DNA from: CADDYT01 sp035294125
GTDB lineage: Bacteria; Chloroflexota; Ktedonobacteria; Ktedonobacterales; Ktedonobacteraceae
Length of the DNA stretch: 64,000 bases
Assembly (NCBI GenBank): GCA_035294125.1
Contig: DATGLM010000019.1
Coordinates: 62,001 to 126,000, forward strand
Direction: 5' to 3'
In this document: piece after piece, positions 25,737 to 35,258 of the stretch
Numbering within the stretch: the stretch's first letter is position 1
How the letters are laid out: the number at the start of each line of letters is the position of its first letter
Program-made: the position numbers and the translations under genes
Notes under the pieces: model-generated
Seen by the model: only the letters and a program-made list of their open reading frames with translations
The model's database searches: none
What the model was told of the DNA's origin: nothing

Positions 25737-28535
25737 CTAACCCACAAGAAATGTGCCGGAGACGGAGACTAGCTTGATGTGGTCGTTGGGATCAACGTAG
25801 AGCACAACAACCGCCTTGTTCATCGGGTTGCCATCGGGGCCGAAGGAGATCTGCCCGCTGACGCCCTGAATAGCGTTCGCTCCATTCAGATGGCTCAGGG
25901 CCTGCTGGAGTTCGACCGGCGTGATGCTGGCCTTCCCGCCGCTCAGGGCCAATTTGCTGCCATAGAGCAGGGCCTGCATAGCGTCAAATGAGAGGATGGC
26001 ATCGTTATCGGCGCGGTCATAGCCATACGGGTTCGCCGTGTGCGTGTGGTTGGGATCATAAGTATTGGCGTAATCGTTGAAAAACGCCGGTTCTTTTGAA
26101 GCCAGCCCCAGGAAGCCCCACTCGTCCGGATAGGCAAAAGCTGTGAAGTGCAGGCGACCAAAGCCGGCGCGAGCGGTGGGCGGATAGCCAGCCAGTTCGT
26201 ACAGGCCATCGCCACCCATTACCTGCAGATTGGCAAACTGCCCGGAGGTCGGCAGGTCCGTCAGCAGCACGCTGACATCATTGGAATAGCCTGCAAAGTA
26301 GATCAGGTCAGGATTATGCGACAGCGCATCGTTCAAATCCGGGGGGATGGTTGAAGCCTTACCTTCCGTGTAGTTCTCGGTGGCAACGATCTTGTTACCG
26401 TCGGCGGTGAATTGCTGCGAGAAGCCGGTGGCCAGGCTCTGGCTGTACGGGTCGGTCGGGTCAACAAAAAGGGCGACATTGTGCGCGTGCAGCGTATTCT
26501 CGGCGTACTTCGCCCCGGCGGCAGCCTGAGCGGCATCGGTCGCATTGACGCGGAAGAAGTATGGGGAGATACCTGTCAGTTCATTACTGGAAGCCGTCTG
26601 CGAGACCATTGGAATGTGCGCCTTCGCGAGCACGCCAACGGCATCGAGCGCGCGCGAACTGAAGGGCCAGCCCATCACGCCGACGAAGGTCTTATCGTGC
26701 TGCGCCAGTTGCACAATCTGCTGCGCCACCGTCGTCGCATAAGACGCCTGATCGCCGGAGCTGGCAACCAGCAGGCGCACCTGCACGTTACCCAGCTTCG
26801 CCCCACTGTTAAACTCTTCTTGCGCGATATATGCCCCCTGCAGGTCGTCACGCCCCACGCCGGTATTAGCGCCGGTCAGCATCGTCGCCACGACGAAGGT
26901 GACATAGGGATTGCCAGAAGCCAGGACTTTCTGGTCTTCCAGATAAATGTGCGCCTCGGCATCATTCGGGTCCTGCGCTATCGCCTGGCTCAGGAGCGCC
27001 TCGGCCTGACTGGGATTATTGGCCTTGATACTGGCAGCGGCCTGCATCTTGAGGCTGCCATCCGTGCGCCCGGCCCCTGTATCAAAGGCGAAGGAACCAT
27101 CGCTGATACCGATATATTCCCCATCTGGCGCCTTCGTCACACCGATCCCGTTGACAATACTGGATGATGGAGGCACCGTGGTGGGAGTTATGCCAGCAGT
27201 CGCGGTGCCCGTGGTCGAGCCGCCAAAGTGACTGCGCACGTAGGGCAGGGCAAGGAAGACGCCCCCGAAAAGCAGAGCAAGAACGATAATAAACAGCAGA
27301 AAATTGCGTCCAAGATGGCTCTGTGGCTGCTTCTGCACCTTGCCACCGCCCGCCGGATACTGCGCCGGCTGCCAGTTACCAACAGGTGTAAGCGGGGGAG
27401 GAGGCGGCACATTCACGGACCGAGGGGGCACCTGCTGCCTGGCGGGAATAGTCGGCGGGTTCTGGCTTGCGCTCGTAGTCGCCATGCTGGCAGCACTGAG
27501 GGTACCTGCTGCGGGAATCGGGCCAGATGTTCCCAGGGTGTAGTTGCTCGTATTACCGGTGATCCCGAAGTGTTTCAGTAAGATATCATCGATGACCTGC
27601 TTCATGGCAGCCGCGCTCTGGTAGCGCTGGTTGATATCGTTGGTCAGCGCCTTCTTGAGCACCTGCTCCGTCTCCGGCGTGACCTGCGGATTGAGCGTAC
27701 GCACCGGCGGATAGCTAAAGGGTGGGTGGTTGCGCGGGTCGCGGTTGGTCAGCAGGTGGTGCAGAGTAGCCGCCAGAGCGTAGAGGTCAGAACGCGGGTC
27801 GGCGTTGCCCTGATACTGCTCAGGAGGGGCATAGCCAGGCGTACCCAGCGCCGTCGTCTGTTTACGCCTGGCATTACGGGCCTCATCGGCGCGGGCAATG
27901 CCGAAGTCCACCAGGTGCGCCCTCTTATCTTTGTTGCCAATAATAATATTAGCCGGTTTGATGTCGCGATGCACAATCGGCGGCGTCTCGTGCGAAAGGT
28001 AATCGAGCACATCAAGGATCTCTGAGGCATATTCCAGCGCCTCGCGTTCCTTCATAGGCTGCTGGATGCGATCCATGCGGTCTTCCAGATTCTCGCCATC
28101 CACGTACTCCTGCACCATGAAGTAGCGAGAGCCTTCCTGGAAATGGTCGGTCACATTGGGGATCAGCGGGTGATCCAGGTGCGCAAGCGTCGTCACCTCG
28201 CGCTTGAAGTTGCGCACATCTTCCTGCAATTTGGCCGGGTCTGTGTTGTCGGAGATCAACTCTTTGATGACAACGGGCTTTTTATCCAGCCGCAGGTCGG
28301 TTGCCAGCAGAGCCGCGCCCATGCCACCCTGACCAAGCACCTTTTGAATAACGTAGCGCCCGCCCTGCAAGCGCGAGCCGGGCGTCAGCGCACGAGAATT
28401 TCCCGTGCTGCCACCTGCGCTCGCTGTGGACGCGGCGGGCGTGCTGGCAACAGGATTAGGGTTAATCAACTTGCCACAATTGCCGCAATAGCGCACCCCG
28501 TCGCGGTTTTCTGCCTGACAATATGGACATTGCAT
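25737..28535 (-). CDS. Ser/Thr protein kinase fused to an extracellular periplasmic-binding-protein-like sensor
   Basis: A 932-residue single-pass receptor kinase. Order: N-terminal zinc ribbon (CPYCQAENRDGVRYCGNCG, residues 3-21); PASTA-less bacterial Ser/Thr kinase (~52-320, glycine loop LGQGGMGAAL, HRDIKPANI, VDFGIARA, all catalytic residues present); Pro/Ser-rich linker; one transmembrane helix (~412-432, FLLFIIVLALLFGGVFLAL); a short TPR-like helical piece (~500-545, PNDAEAHIYLEDQ); and a type I periplasmic-binding fold (~555-932) like branched-chain amino-acid receptors (VMGWPFSSRALDAVGVLAKAHIPMVSQTAS). It probably senses an extracellular small ligand and phosphorylates cytoplasmic targets. 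It has its own promoter and is convergent with yggU. Confidence 0.93.
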   Translation of the reverse strand: MQCPYCQAENRDGVRYCGNCGKLINPNPVASTPAASTASAGGSTGNSRALTPGSRLQGGRYVIQKVLGQGGMGAALLATDLRLDKKPVVIKELISDNTDPAKLQEDVRNFKREVTTLAHLDHPLIPNVTDHFQEGSRYFMVQEYVDGENLEDRMDRIQQPMKEREALEYASEILDVLDYLSHETPPIVHRDIKPANIIIGNKDKRAHLVDFGIARADEARNARRKQTTALGTPGYAPPEQYQGNADPRSDLYALAATLHHLLTNRDPRNHPPFSYPPVRTLNPQVTPETEQVLKKALTNDINQRYQSAAAMKQVIDDILLKHFGITGNTSNYTLGTSGPIPAAGTLSAASMATTSASQNPPTIPARQQVPPRSVNVPPPPPLTPVGNWQPAQYPAGGGKVQKQPQSHLGRNFLLFIIVLALLFGGVFLALPYVRSHFGGSTTGTATAGITPTTVPPSSSIVNGIGVTKAPDGEYIGISDGSFAFDTGAGRTDGSLKMQAAASIKANNPSQAEALLSQAIAQDPNDAEAHIYLEDQKVLASGNPYVTFVVATMLTGANTGVGRDDLQGAYIAQEEFNSGAKLGNVQVRLLVASSGDQASYATTVAQQIVQLAQHDKTFVGVMGWPFSSRALDAVGVLAKAHIPMVSQTASSNELTGISPYFFRVNATDAAQAAAGAKYAENTLHAHNVALFVDPTDPYSQSLATGFSQQFTADGNKIVATENYTEGKASTIPPDLNDALSHNPDLIYFAGYSNDVSVLLTDLPTSGQFANLQVMGGDGLYELAGYPPTARAGFGRLHFTAFAYPDEWGFLGLASKEPAFFNDYANTYDPNHTHTANPYGYDRADNDAILSFDAMQALLYGSKLALSGGKASITPVELQQALSHLNGANAIQGVSGQISFGPDGNPMNKAVVVLYVDPNDHIKLVSVSGTFLVG

Positions 28536-28596
28536 AGTTTTGCCTGCCTTCTAAGCACAGACCCGTGTCCCGGTCTGGCTTTCCTGATCTCAGCAG

Positions 28597-28625
28597 ATTA
28601 TACTGTGTTTTGCGTTCAGCGTCGA
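28597..28625 (-). promoter_or_regulatory. Promoter of the receptor kinase gene
   Basis: On the minus strand TCGACG (about 28620-28625) and TATAAT (28597-28602) are 17 bases apart, giving a leader of about 55 bases to the ATG at 28535. Confidence 0.55.
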
Positions 28626-28699
28626 GTCCTTGAAGGCCTGAATCACCTATACATACGCAAACCAGGGGCAAAAGTTCAACGGGCCGCAGTGTATACAAA

Positions 28700-28740
28700 A
28701 AGGATAAGAGAGCACATAAAGCATATGCTCCCTTATCCTT
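28700..28740 (-). terminator. Rho-independent terminator
   Basis: Arms 28700-28714 and 28726-28740 pair with one mismatch; on the minus strand the stem is followed by a run of T. It would end the minus-strand gene at 28845-29303. Confidence 0.75.
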
Positions 28741-28844
28741 AAACAACATCAGAAGGCAGAACAATATTTCCCATCACAATACTGCTGCGATGGAAGTATC
28801 CTTTTCTCTACGTGGTCAGAGAATGTGCCAGAGCGGTTTCCTGA

Positions 28845-29303
28845 TTAGAGATGCTGGCAGCGCAGCGAGATAATGCCGGGGGCAAAATGATTTGCTCTCT
28901 GCAAATATTCCTGCTCGTTGCCCTCAATCATCAGCTTGTGCATCACCACCACATCACCATCAGGCAGTGGTTCGGCTGGCTGCAAGCACAGTTCCATGAC
29001 CGGACACCCGCGTTCGTACACCTTCACCAGCCCACCGGCGCCAGGGATACGATAGACACGGTTGTCAATAGTAGGACTTGCTACTTCCAGATAACCAAAC
29101 TTGATCAGTTGCTGGTACTGGTTCTCCGACAGCATCTCACGCAGCAGAGCCTTGGCCCGGCTCTCTGCCGAGAGGTGCTCGCTCACCGACTCGCGCAAGC
29201 GGCCAACGCCGCCGTCGGGCGACTGCGAGAGATAGTAGATAGCCAGTAACAGGAACAGGAGCCATATTCCCAGGAACAGGCTCAGGGTTTCCAGCATGGA
29301 CAT
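28845..29303 (-). CDS. Membrane-anchored hypothetical protein
   Basis: About 152 residues. One N-terminal membrane helix (LSLFLGIWLLFLLLAIYYL) is followed by a soluble domain that starts with a charged helix (RLRESVSEHLSAESRAKALLREML) and ends VVVMHKLMIEGNEQEYLQ. It was not recognised. ATG at 29303 has GAGGAG five bases upstream. The gene has its own terminator downstream. Confidence 0.65.
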   Translation of the reverse strand: MSMLETLSLFLGIWLLFLLLAIYYLSQSPDGGVGRLRESVSEHLSAESRAKALLREMLSENQYQQLIKFGYLEVASPTIDNRVYRIPGAGGLVKVYERGCPVMELCLQPAEPLPDGDVVVMHKLMIEGNEQEYLQRANHFAPGIISLRCQHL

Positions 29304-29402
29304 AGACACTCCTCAACCTGGACAGTCAACACTGCACTAGAATGAGCATAGCACGCAGGCATACTTCCAGTCAAGGGCAAATTTCCGACGGGTCTCCATC
29401 TT

Positions 29403-31604
29403 TCACGACAGGAGGCAGGGGATCAGACAGGTAAAGGTGCTGCCTTTGCCCGGTTCGCTCCTCAGGAGTACGTCGCCGCCGTGCAGTTCCACGATCATCT
29501 TCACAATTGCCAGCCCCAGCCCCTGTCCGCCGCCGCGCCCGCCACTTGAGGGGACCTGGTAAAAACGCTCGAAGATACGCTGCTGCTGCTCCGGCGCGAT
29601 CCCGACGCCCGTGTCGCTGATCTCAAGTTTGAGCAGGCGGATAGATGCGGCCTCCTCGTCCTCTGTTCCCTCATGCTCCTTCTCTTTACGGACAACACTG
29701 GCCGTGATCTGCACGCTTCCCCCGGCTGGCGTGAAACGCAGCGCGTTGCTGATAAGATTGCGCAAAACCTGCTGTAAGCGCACCGGATCGACATAGACAG
29801 GGGGAAAATCTGACGGAACATCAACAGAGACCGCGATGTTATTGTCGGAAGCCATCAGTTCCAGTTCTTCGACCGCGTTGGCGACGATCTCGCGCAGACC
29901 GGTCACTTCGCGGGTCAGTCGCACCTGTCCTGAGTCGGCGCGAGAGACGAGCAGCAAATCTTCGACGAGGGCGTAGAGGTTCTCGCTGCTGGCCCGCGCC
30001 CGGCGCACAAACTCGTGCTGCTGCTCGTTCAATTCACCAGCAATGCCTTCCAGAGCGAGGTCAAGGTAGCCGTTGATGGCGTTGAGCGGGGAGCGCAGTT
30101 CGTGCGTAATCATCGACAGGAAATTCGCCTTCATACGTGTCAGGTCGCGAATAGCTGTTACATCGCGGGCGACGACGAGGCAGACTGGCTTGCTCGTCGT
30201 CGAGACGGGGGTGATGCTCAACCCCACGGCCCGTGCCGCGCCATTAATCTGCAACTCAATTTCCGCGTAAGGCAGTGGGTGTCCCAGTTGCAAGGCGCGA
30301 TGAACCATGCACAGTTCGCCACAGCGACCATGCTCGTTCTCTCCGTCGCAGCCGAAGAGTTCCAAACACTCCATGCCCATGATGCGTTCCGGCTCTATAC
30401 CAAAGATACGCCCGAAGGAGGGATTGGCCTCGATAAAACAGGCGTTGGCACCAAGCAGGGCAATGCCATCGGAACTGGATGCGAGAATGGCGCGCAACTG
30501 CTCCTGGTCGGTGCGCACGCGGTGAAAGAGTTCCACATTCTCCAGCGCCGCCGCCGCCATATTGCTCAAATTGCGCAGCAGCCGCAGTTCCTCGCTGGTA
30601 AATGGCTGCTCACGCCGCAGGACAATCACGCCATAGAGCACATTTTTCGAGACCAGCGGGGTCGCCATCTCCGCGCTGGTCGATGAAACGGGAGCTACCG
30701 GCATAAAGGCATGAGCGGGAGAGGCAGAAACGCCATTCTCGCTATCGTGCATCACTTTGAGCGGCGAATGCAGGATAGGATGACGATGCACGGCAGCCCA
30801 TGCGGCAACGGAATTGGTATTGTGCAGGCTGATTTTCTCCTGTTGCAGGTTTGTTGTTGCCACAGCCGCCACACACTCATCCTGATCGCACAGAGCGGGC
30901 GCGGCCTTGCAGGAAAGCTCTGCGACCGGCCAGAGTTCCTGCACCTGCTCGTGATACTGGTACATGACCGCGAATTCGCATGTCACCAGACGCTGCGCAT
31001 CTGCCAGGATCGTGCGATAGAGCATTTCTGGGTGCAGGCGCGTGGTGATGCCGCGTGAGAGGTCAAGCAGCATCTCAAGCTGGTCAGCCTGCTGCCGCGC
31101 CAGTTCCGCGTTGCGCGCATTGGTAATCGCCAGCACCGCCTGCTCGGCAAAGATCATCAGCATGTGGAGCTTCTGCGCGTCGAAGGCGTCGGTAGACCCG
31201 CTGCTGGCGGTCAGCGTCCCGATAAAGGTGTCGTTATCGATAAGCGGCACGCAGACCATCGAACCGACAGGAGTATGACCCAGCCGTTTGAAGCGCGGGT
31301 CGAGGCCGACATCAGAAATAACCAGCGGTTCGCGGTGCTCCGCCACCCAGCCAGCCACGCCCTCATTCAGGCGAAAGCGTGTATGCCGTGGAGTACGCCC
31401 CTGCTTATTAAGCGCCGCCAGTGTCACCAGCGTCGTTCCAGCGGCATCGAGCAACGCCAGCGAACAGCGTTCCACGCCCAGCAATGCACCGGCGTTCTGT
31501 ACAATTTTCTGCAATACACGCGCCAGTTCTCGCGACTCACCCTCAACAGCGGCACGACCATCCTGGGCCTGACGACTCCGCATAAAAGAGATATTGGCAG
31601 TCAT
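29403..31604 (-). CDS. Soluble hybrid sensor histidine kinase (GAF-GAF-PAS-HisKA-HATPase)
   Basis: A 733-residue kinase without membrane helices. Two GAF domains (~25-165 and ~180-355) are followed by a PAS domain (~365-480), a HisKA domain with phospho-acceptor His in MITHELRSPLNAI, and a HATPase domain (N box NLISNALRFTPAGG, G boxes DTGVGI and GGGQGLGLAIV). The PAS domain has a Cys-rich loop (CLELFGCDGENEHGRCGELC) that could bind metal or respond to redox. No response regulator is adjacent, so it is an orphan kinase. Confidence 0.93.
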   Translation of the reverse strand: MTANISFMRSRQAQDGRAAVEGESRELARVLQKIVQNAGALLGVERCSLALLDAAGTTLVTLAALNKQGRTPRHTRFRLNEGVAGWVAEHREPLVISDVGLDPRFKRLGHTPVGSMVCVPLIDNDTFIGTLTASSGSTDAFDAQKLHMLMIFAEQAVLAITNARNAELARQQADQLEMLLDLSRGITTRLHPEMLYRTILADAQRLVTCEFAVMYQYHEQVQELWPVAELSCKAAPALCDQDECVAAVATTNLQQEKISLHNTNSVAAWAAVHRHPILHSPLKVMHDSENGVSASPAHAFMPVAPVSSTSAEMATPLVSKNVLYGVIVLRREQPFTSEELRLLRNLSNMAAAALENVELFHRVRTDQEQLRAILASSSDGIALLGANACFIEANPSFGRIFGIEPERIMGMECLELFGCDGENEHGRCGELCMVHRALQLGHPLPYAEIELQINGAARAVGLSITPVSTTSKPVCLVVARDVTAIRDLTRMKANFLSMITHELRSPLNAINGYLDLALEGIAGELNEQQHEFVRRARASSENLYALVEDLLLVSRADSGQVRLTREVTGLREIVANAVEELELMASDNNIAVSVDVPSDFPPVYVDPVRLQQVLRNLISNALRFTPAGGSVQITASVVRKEKEHEGTEDEEAASIRLLKLEISDTGVGIAPEQQQRIFERFYQVPSSGGRGGGQGLGLAIVKMIVELHGGDVLLRSEPGKGSTFTCLIPCLLS

Positions 31605-31803
31605 TGTCTATCCTTCTCTACGCTTACACACATACGTTCCTGCTCTCAAGCAAGCGATATCCCTCTATTCCCCACATCTCCACCCTGTCCTCTTTACTCA
31701 ATTTCTATCGGCACGCGGGCAAAAAAATGAATATTCCATAACGGATAGAGTATACCATCCATCATAAAGACGAGTCGAGAAAATGAGGAAGATGGGCTAG
31801 ACG

Positions 31804-31846
31804 TATATAGTAGGGACGATCCCTTGCGGTCGGCCTGATGGGCGGC
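31804..31846. repeat. Half copy of the GTAGGG intergenic repeat
   Basis: The stretch TATATAGTAGGGACGATCCC followed by TTGCGG and GGCCTG resembles one arm of the inverted repeat at 37860-37952. It lies just after the stop of the kinase gene at 31850 (minus strand). Confidence 0.55.
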
Positions 31847-31849
31847 AGG

Positions 31850-33514
31850 TTATCTTAGCTTCAGCGTGATCTCATCATCGAAATGACCGAGCGGGAGGGT
31901 AAAGATGATACGCGCTCCACCGCTCTCGTTGTTTTCTGCCCAGATGACACCGCCATGCGCCTCGACGATAGCGCGCACAATCGCCAGGCCCAGCCCGCTG
32001 CCACCCGTGTTGGCCTGGCGCGCGCTGTCCGCGCGGTAGAAACGCTCGAAGATGCGTGGCAGGGCAGAGGTGGGAATGCCCTCGCCCGTATCGGAAACGG
32101 CGACAAGGAGCACGTTGTCGTGCTGGATGGCGTCGATGGCGACAACACCACCGGATGGCATATGGCGCAACGCGTTATCACAGAGATTGGCAAAGACACG
32201 CATGAGCATGTCGGGGTCGGCCTCGACGAGTGGCAGGTTATAGGGTATGGCATTGCGCGGCTCTACATTCACGCGCTCAAATTCGGGCGTGAGCACAGCC
32301 AGCACCTCGTCGACGAGGGTCGCCAGGCGCACCGGCCTGCGCTGCGGGTGCATGGCCTGCGCCTCTACCTTCGCCATCAGGTGCAGGTCTCTCACCAGCC
32401 GACGCAGGCGCAGCGTCTCACGCACAATCACGCGCCCCGTCGCCTCGTAATCCTCGCGGCTCTGGTTCACTCCATCCATCAACGATTCGCCCAGCCCGGC
32501 AATCGCGGTGAGCGGCGTGGCGAGGTCATGCGTGATGTTCATAATCAGCTCGCGCCGCCACAGCTCTTGTTGGCGCAGTTCATTAACATCATCGGCCAGC
32601 CGCTTTGCCATTGCGTTAAAGGCGGTGGCAAGCTCGCCCAGTTCGCCGCCCGCGTTCGTTTTCACCTGCGCGCTGTAGTCGCCCGCCTCCAACTTGCGCG
32701 CCGTCTGCGTCAGCTTCGCCAGTGGGCGCGTAATCGTGCGCGAGAAGAGGATAGCGGCCAGCGCCGCGAAGACGGCGACGATGATGGAGCCAATTATAAT
32801 AGACCGGGTCACAGAGGCGATAAATGGAGGCACTGTCCCCTGAATGGCCGAATAGGGCGTCATGAAAAGCACACCGACAACCGGAGCAGCGCTGAATCCA
32901 CCCTCACGTATGGGCTGCACCAGGAAAGGGCGGGACGTGGCAGCGGGGCCGCTGCTCCCCGTGCTCAATTCTGCCTCCGTCTGAGTCCCGCGCTCACCCG
33001 CGACAAAGGCCTGGCGCACTTTGTTGATATCGATACTATTCATTGCTGGATCAGCCCCGGCAATCAAGACCGCCGCTATTGCCGGTTTGCCCACGACCGG
33101 GTAGACCGACTGGCCGCGCCGGTTCAGCACAATGATGAGATAATCTCCGTTCTGCGCGGTTCCATTGGCAGTAGCGGGCAACACGCTTCTTGAGGCCAGA
33201 GCAAGATTGCCGCCGTTCTCGGCGTAGGCCACACCAAGCCGCTGCGCAAGATTGCCGCCGGTATCACTCAACTGCGCCCGCTGGTCGGAACCATAGCTGG
33301 AGACCACCGTCAGGAAGACGACCAGCGCGATCAGGAACGTCACCAGAAAAACCAGCAGCACCGATCCCAGCGCCAGTTGCCAGCGTATGCTCTGCCACCA
33401 GCGCATCTGCTTCTGTGATCCCGTCTTGAGCGCACCAAACGGGACCGTGGGTTGCGCATTCGGTAATGTTGTTCGTAGCGCCGGTTTTGTTGAATCTGGC
33501 ATTGGAGTCGCCAT
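31850..33514 (-). CDS. Membrane sensor histidine kinase (HAMP-HisKA-HATPase)
   Basis: A 554-residue kinase. An N-terminal helix (~48-72) and a second one (~230-255) enclose an extracellular domain of about 155 residues. HAMP follows (FSRTITRPLAKLTQTARKLEAGDYS), then HisKA with phospho-acceptor His (NITHDLATPLTAIAG) and HATPase (NLCDNALRHMPSGG, DTGEGI, GSGLGLAIV). It lies 15 bases after its response regulator on the same strand and is its partner. Its stimulus is unknown; the divergent secreted protein may be in its regulon. Confidence 0.94.
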   Translation of the reverse strand: MATPMPDSTKPALRTTLPNAQPTVPFGALKTGSQKQMRWWQSIRWQLALGSVLLVFLVTFLIALVVFLTVVSSYGSDQRAQLSDTGGNLAQRLGVAYAENGGNLALASRSVLPATANGTAQNGDYLIIVLNRRGQSVYPVVGKPAIAAVLIAGADPAMNSIDINKVRQAFVAGERGTQTEAELSTGSSGPAATSRPFLVQPIREGGFSAAPVVGVLFMTPYSAIQGTVPPFIASVTRSIIIGSIIVAVFAALAAILFSRTITRPLAKLTQTARKLEAGDYSAQVKTNAGGELGELATAFNAMAKRLADDVNELRQQELWRRELIMNITHDLATPLTAIAGLGESLMDGVNQSREDYEATGRVIVRETLRLRRLVRDLHLMAKVEAQAMHPQRRPVRLATLVDEVLAVLTPEFERVNVEPRNAIPYNLPLVEADPDMLMRVFANLCDNALRHMPSGGVVAIDAIQHDNVLLVAVSDTGEGIPTSALPRIFERFYRADSARQANTGGSGLGLAIVRAIVEAHGGVIWAENNESGGARIIFTLPLGHFDDEITLKLR

Positions 33515-33529
33515 TGCCTGTCCTGTTCC

Positions 33530-34330
33530 TTACTGGGAGACTGAGCGTCTGGTCTCGAAGCGATAGCCAACGCGCCAGACGGTCTTGATGTAGCGCTGCT
33601 CGGTATTCGCCTCGATCTTCTTGCGTAGAGAGCTGATATGTACGTCAATGGTATGTCCATCGCCCAGATAATCATAGCCCCAGACCTTATTCATCAACAT
33701 CTCACGGGTGAAAACGCGCTCCGGTGACTGCGCCAGCAGCGCCAGCAAATCAAACTCGGTGGGGGTCAGCGCCACCTCGACGCCGTTGACCTCGACACGG
33801 CGTGCCGGAATATCAACGGTCAAGCCGGGGAAGCGCAGGATGCCGCTCTCTTTCTGCTTCTGCCCCTGACCATTCACTACTTGCCCCTGCTCTTTACTCT
33901 CGCCATTGCCTGCTCTCCCCGTAGCGGAACTCCCAGTCCGGCGCAAGATAGCGCGCACACGGCTCACCAGTTCGCGTGGGCTGAACGGCTTGACCAGGTA
34001 ATCGTCCGCGCCAAGATCGAGACCGGCGATGCGATCATCCTCGCTGCTGCGGGCGGTCAGCATTAAGATGGGCGTATTCGACCACGCCCGAATGCGACGA
34101 CAGACCTCGAAGCCATCGATGGCGGGCAGCATGAGATCGAGGATGACCAGCGCGGGCTGCTCGCGGGCATGCAGCGCCAGTCCATCCGCGCCATCCCTGG
34201 CGACCACAACAGTATATCCTGCATCCCGCAGGTAGAGATTCAACAGGTGAATAATCCCCTCTTCATCTTCGATAATAAGAATTTTCTGCTCTGAATACTG
34301 ACTTTGACCTGTATCTGGTTGTTGAGACAT
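33530..34330 (-). CDS. OmpR/PhoB-family response regulator
   Basis: A 266-residue two-domain regulator. The receiver has IIEDEEG, phospho-Asp in LVILDLMLPAID and KPFSP; the C-terminal winged helix contains EVALTPTEFDLLALLAQ and VWGYDYLGDGHTIDVHISSLRKKIE. A Gly/Gln/Lys-rich linker joins the domains. ATG at 34330 (MSQQPDTG) is chosen; the frame is open to 34753 but that part has no ribosome site and overlaps the divergent gene's promoter. Phased repeats in the divergent region are likely binding sites. Confidence 0.94.
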   Translation of the reverse strand: MSQQPDTGQSQYSEQKILIIEDEEGIIHLLNLYLRDAGYTVVVARDGADGLALHAREQPALVILDLMLPAIDGFEVCRRIRAWSNTPILMLTARSSEDDRIAGLDLGADDYLVKPFSPRELVSRVRAILRRTGSSATGRAGNGESKEQGQVVNGQGQKQKESGILRFPGLTVDIPARRVEVNGVEVALTPTEFDLLALLAQSPERVFTREMLMNKVWGYDYLGDGHTIDVHISSLRKKIEANTEQRYIKTVWRVGYRFETRRSVSQ

Positions 34331-34433
34331 ATGCTTTCGATACCCTGAGAATAGTACTATTCCTCTGCATGTATAGTACCACAACACCCGGCTGAAAACA
34401 CACTCTGTTTCCCCTCTTTTCGCCTCAGCGGCC

Positions 34434-34516
34434 AAATCTTGAGAAAATCTTGAACATTGCGAGAGGTATTCTGAACTTTTCAGGACTAAGATACAGGTGT
34501 CACAGGAAAGTGACAC
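34434..34516. promoter_or_regulatory. Phased 11-bp repeats and a 7-bp palindrome in a divergent promoter region
   Basis: AAATCTTGA occurs at 34434-34442 and again at 34445-34453 (11-base period), with a related TATTCTGAAC 22 bases later. OmpR/PhoB regulators bind such 11-bp direct repeats. A perfect inverted repeat GTGTCAC-6-GTGACAC lies at 34497-34516. The region sits between the response regulator gene and the divergent secreted protein gene. Confidence 0.6.
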
Positions 34517-34578
34517 AACAACAGTTTCTGAAAAAACATTCTCAATGAAACAGATGCCAAAGAAAGGATAGAAAGCAG

Positions 34579-35247
34579 ATGAAAAAGATATTACTGATCG
34601 GCGGGGGTGCAGTTCTCCTGATCGCGGCCATCGTTTTCGGCGCATTTTTCGCCCGACCGCTGCTGGCTTCTGCCAGTAGCAACTCATCGGCAGGCAGCAC
34701 GACTGCGACCGCGACGAATCCCTACTGCGAGCAGTACCTGCAAGACCTGGCAAACCGCCTGAATGTCTCAGTCACGACCTTACAGCAAGATAAACAGTCC
34801 GCCCGTGACGATGTGTTGAACCAGATGGTGAAGGACGGCAAGCTCACGCAGGCGCAGGCCACCGCCATCGAGCAGAAGCTGCAATCTCACCAGGCCTGCA
34901 CCGGTAAGGGCAATGGCAGAATCGTCAATTTCGTCGTCGCTCAATTCAGGAGCAAATACCGCGGCCAGATCGAGAACTCAATCGCGGCAGGGCTGCATAT
35001 GACCAGCGCCCAGCTCACTGCTCAACTGAAGTCAGGCAAGAGCCTGAGCCAGATCGCTACGGAGCAGAAAGTCAGCAGCTCGCAACTGCACACGATTGCC
35101 CTCACCGCCATCCAGAGCGCGCTTAACACGGCAGTCAGCAAAGGCGACCTGACGCAGTCTGAAGCGGCAAGCTTCTCGCAGTACCTGCAAAGTCACCCGG
35201 CTTACCTGAACCGCATCCTGAACGCACATACAAAAGTGAAGAAGTAA
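34579..35247 (+). CDS. Secreted or membrane-anchored Ser/Gln-rich protein
   Basis: A 222-residue protein. The N-terminus MKKILLIGGGAVLLIAAIVF is a signal peptide or anchor. The exported part is helical and contains repeated units with the pattern LTQxQAxxxxQxLQSHxAC / LTQSEAASFSQYLQSHPAY and SLSQIATEQKVSSSQL, two copies of similar helical hairpins. Two Cys (PYCEQY, HQACTG) may pair. AAAGGAT precedes the ATG. It is divergent from the OmpR-type regulator, whose sites lie upstream, so it may be under its control. Function unknown. Confidence 0.7.
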   Translation: MKKILLIGGGAVLLIAAIVFGAFFARPLLASASSNSSAGSTTATATNPYCEQYLQDLANRLNVSVTTLQQDKQSARDDVLNQMVKDGKLTQAQATAIEQKLQSHQACTGKGNGRIVNFVVAQFRSKYRGQIENSIAAGLHMTSAQLTAQLKSGKSLSQIATEQKVSSSQLHTIALTAIQSALNTAVSKGDLTQSEAASFSQYLQSHPAYLNRILNAHTKVKK

Positions 35248-35258
35248 GGCACACTTAA

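Noticed and set aside
31883..33193. Open frame of 436 codons on the plus strand
   Set aside because: Shadow of the HAMP kinase gene with low-complexity His/Arg-rich translation.
33530..34753. Long start for the OmpR-type regulator at 34753
   Set aside because: It would overlap the divergent secreted protein and its regulatory repeats; the domain starts at 34330.
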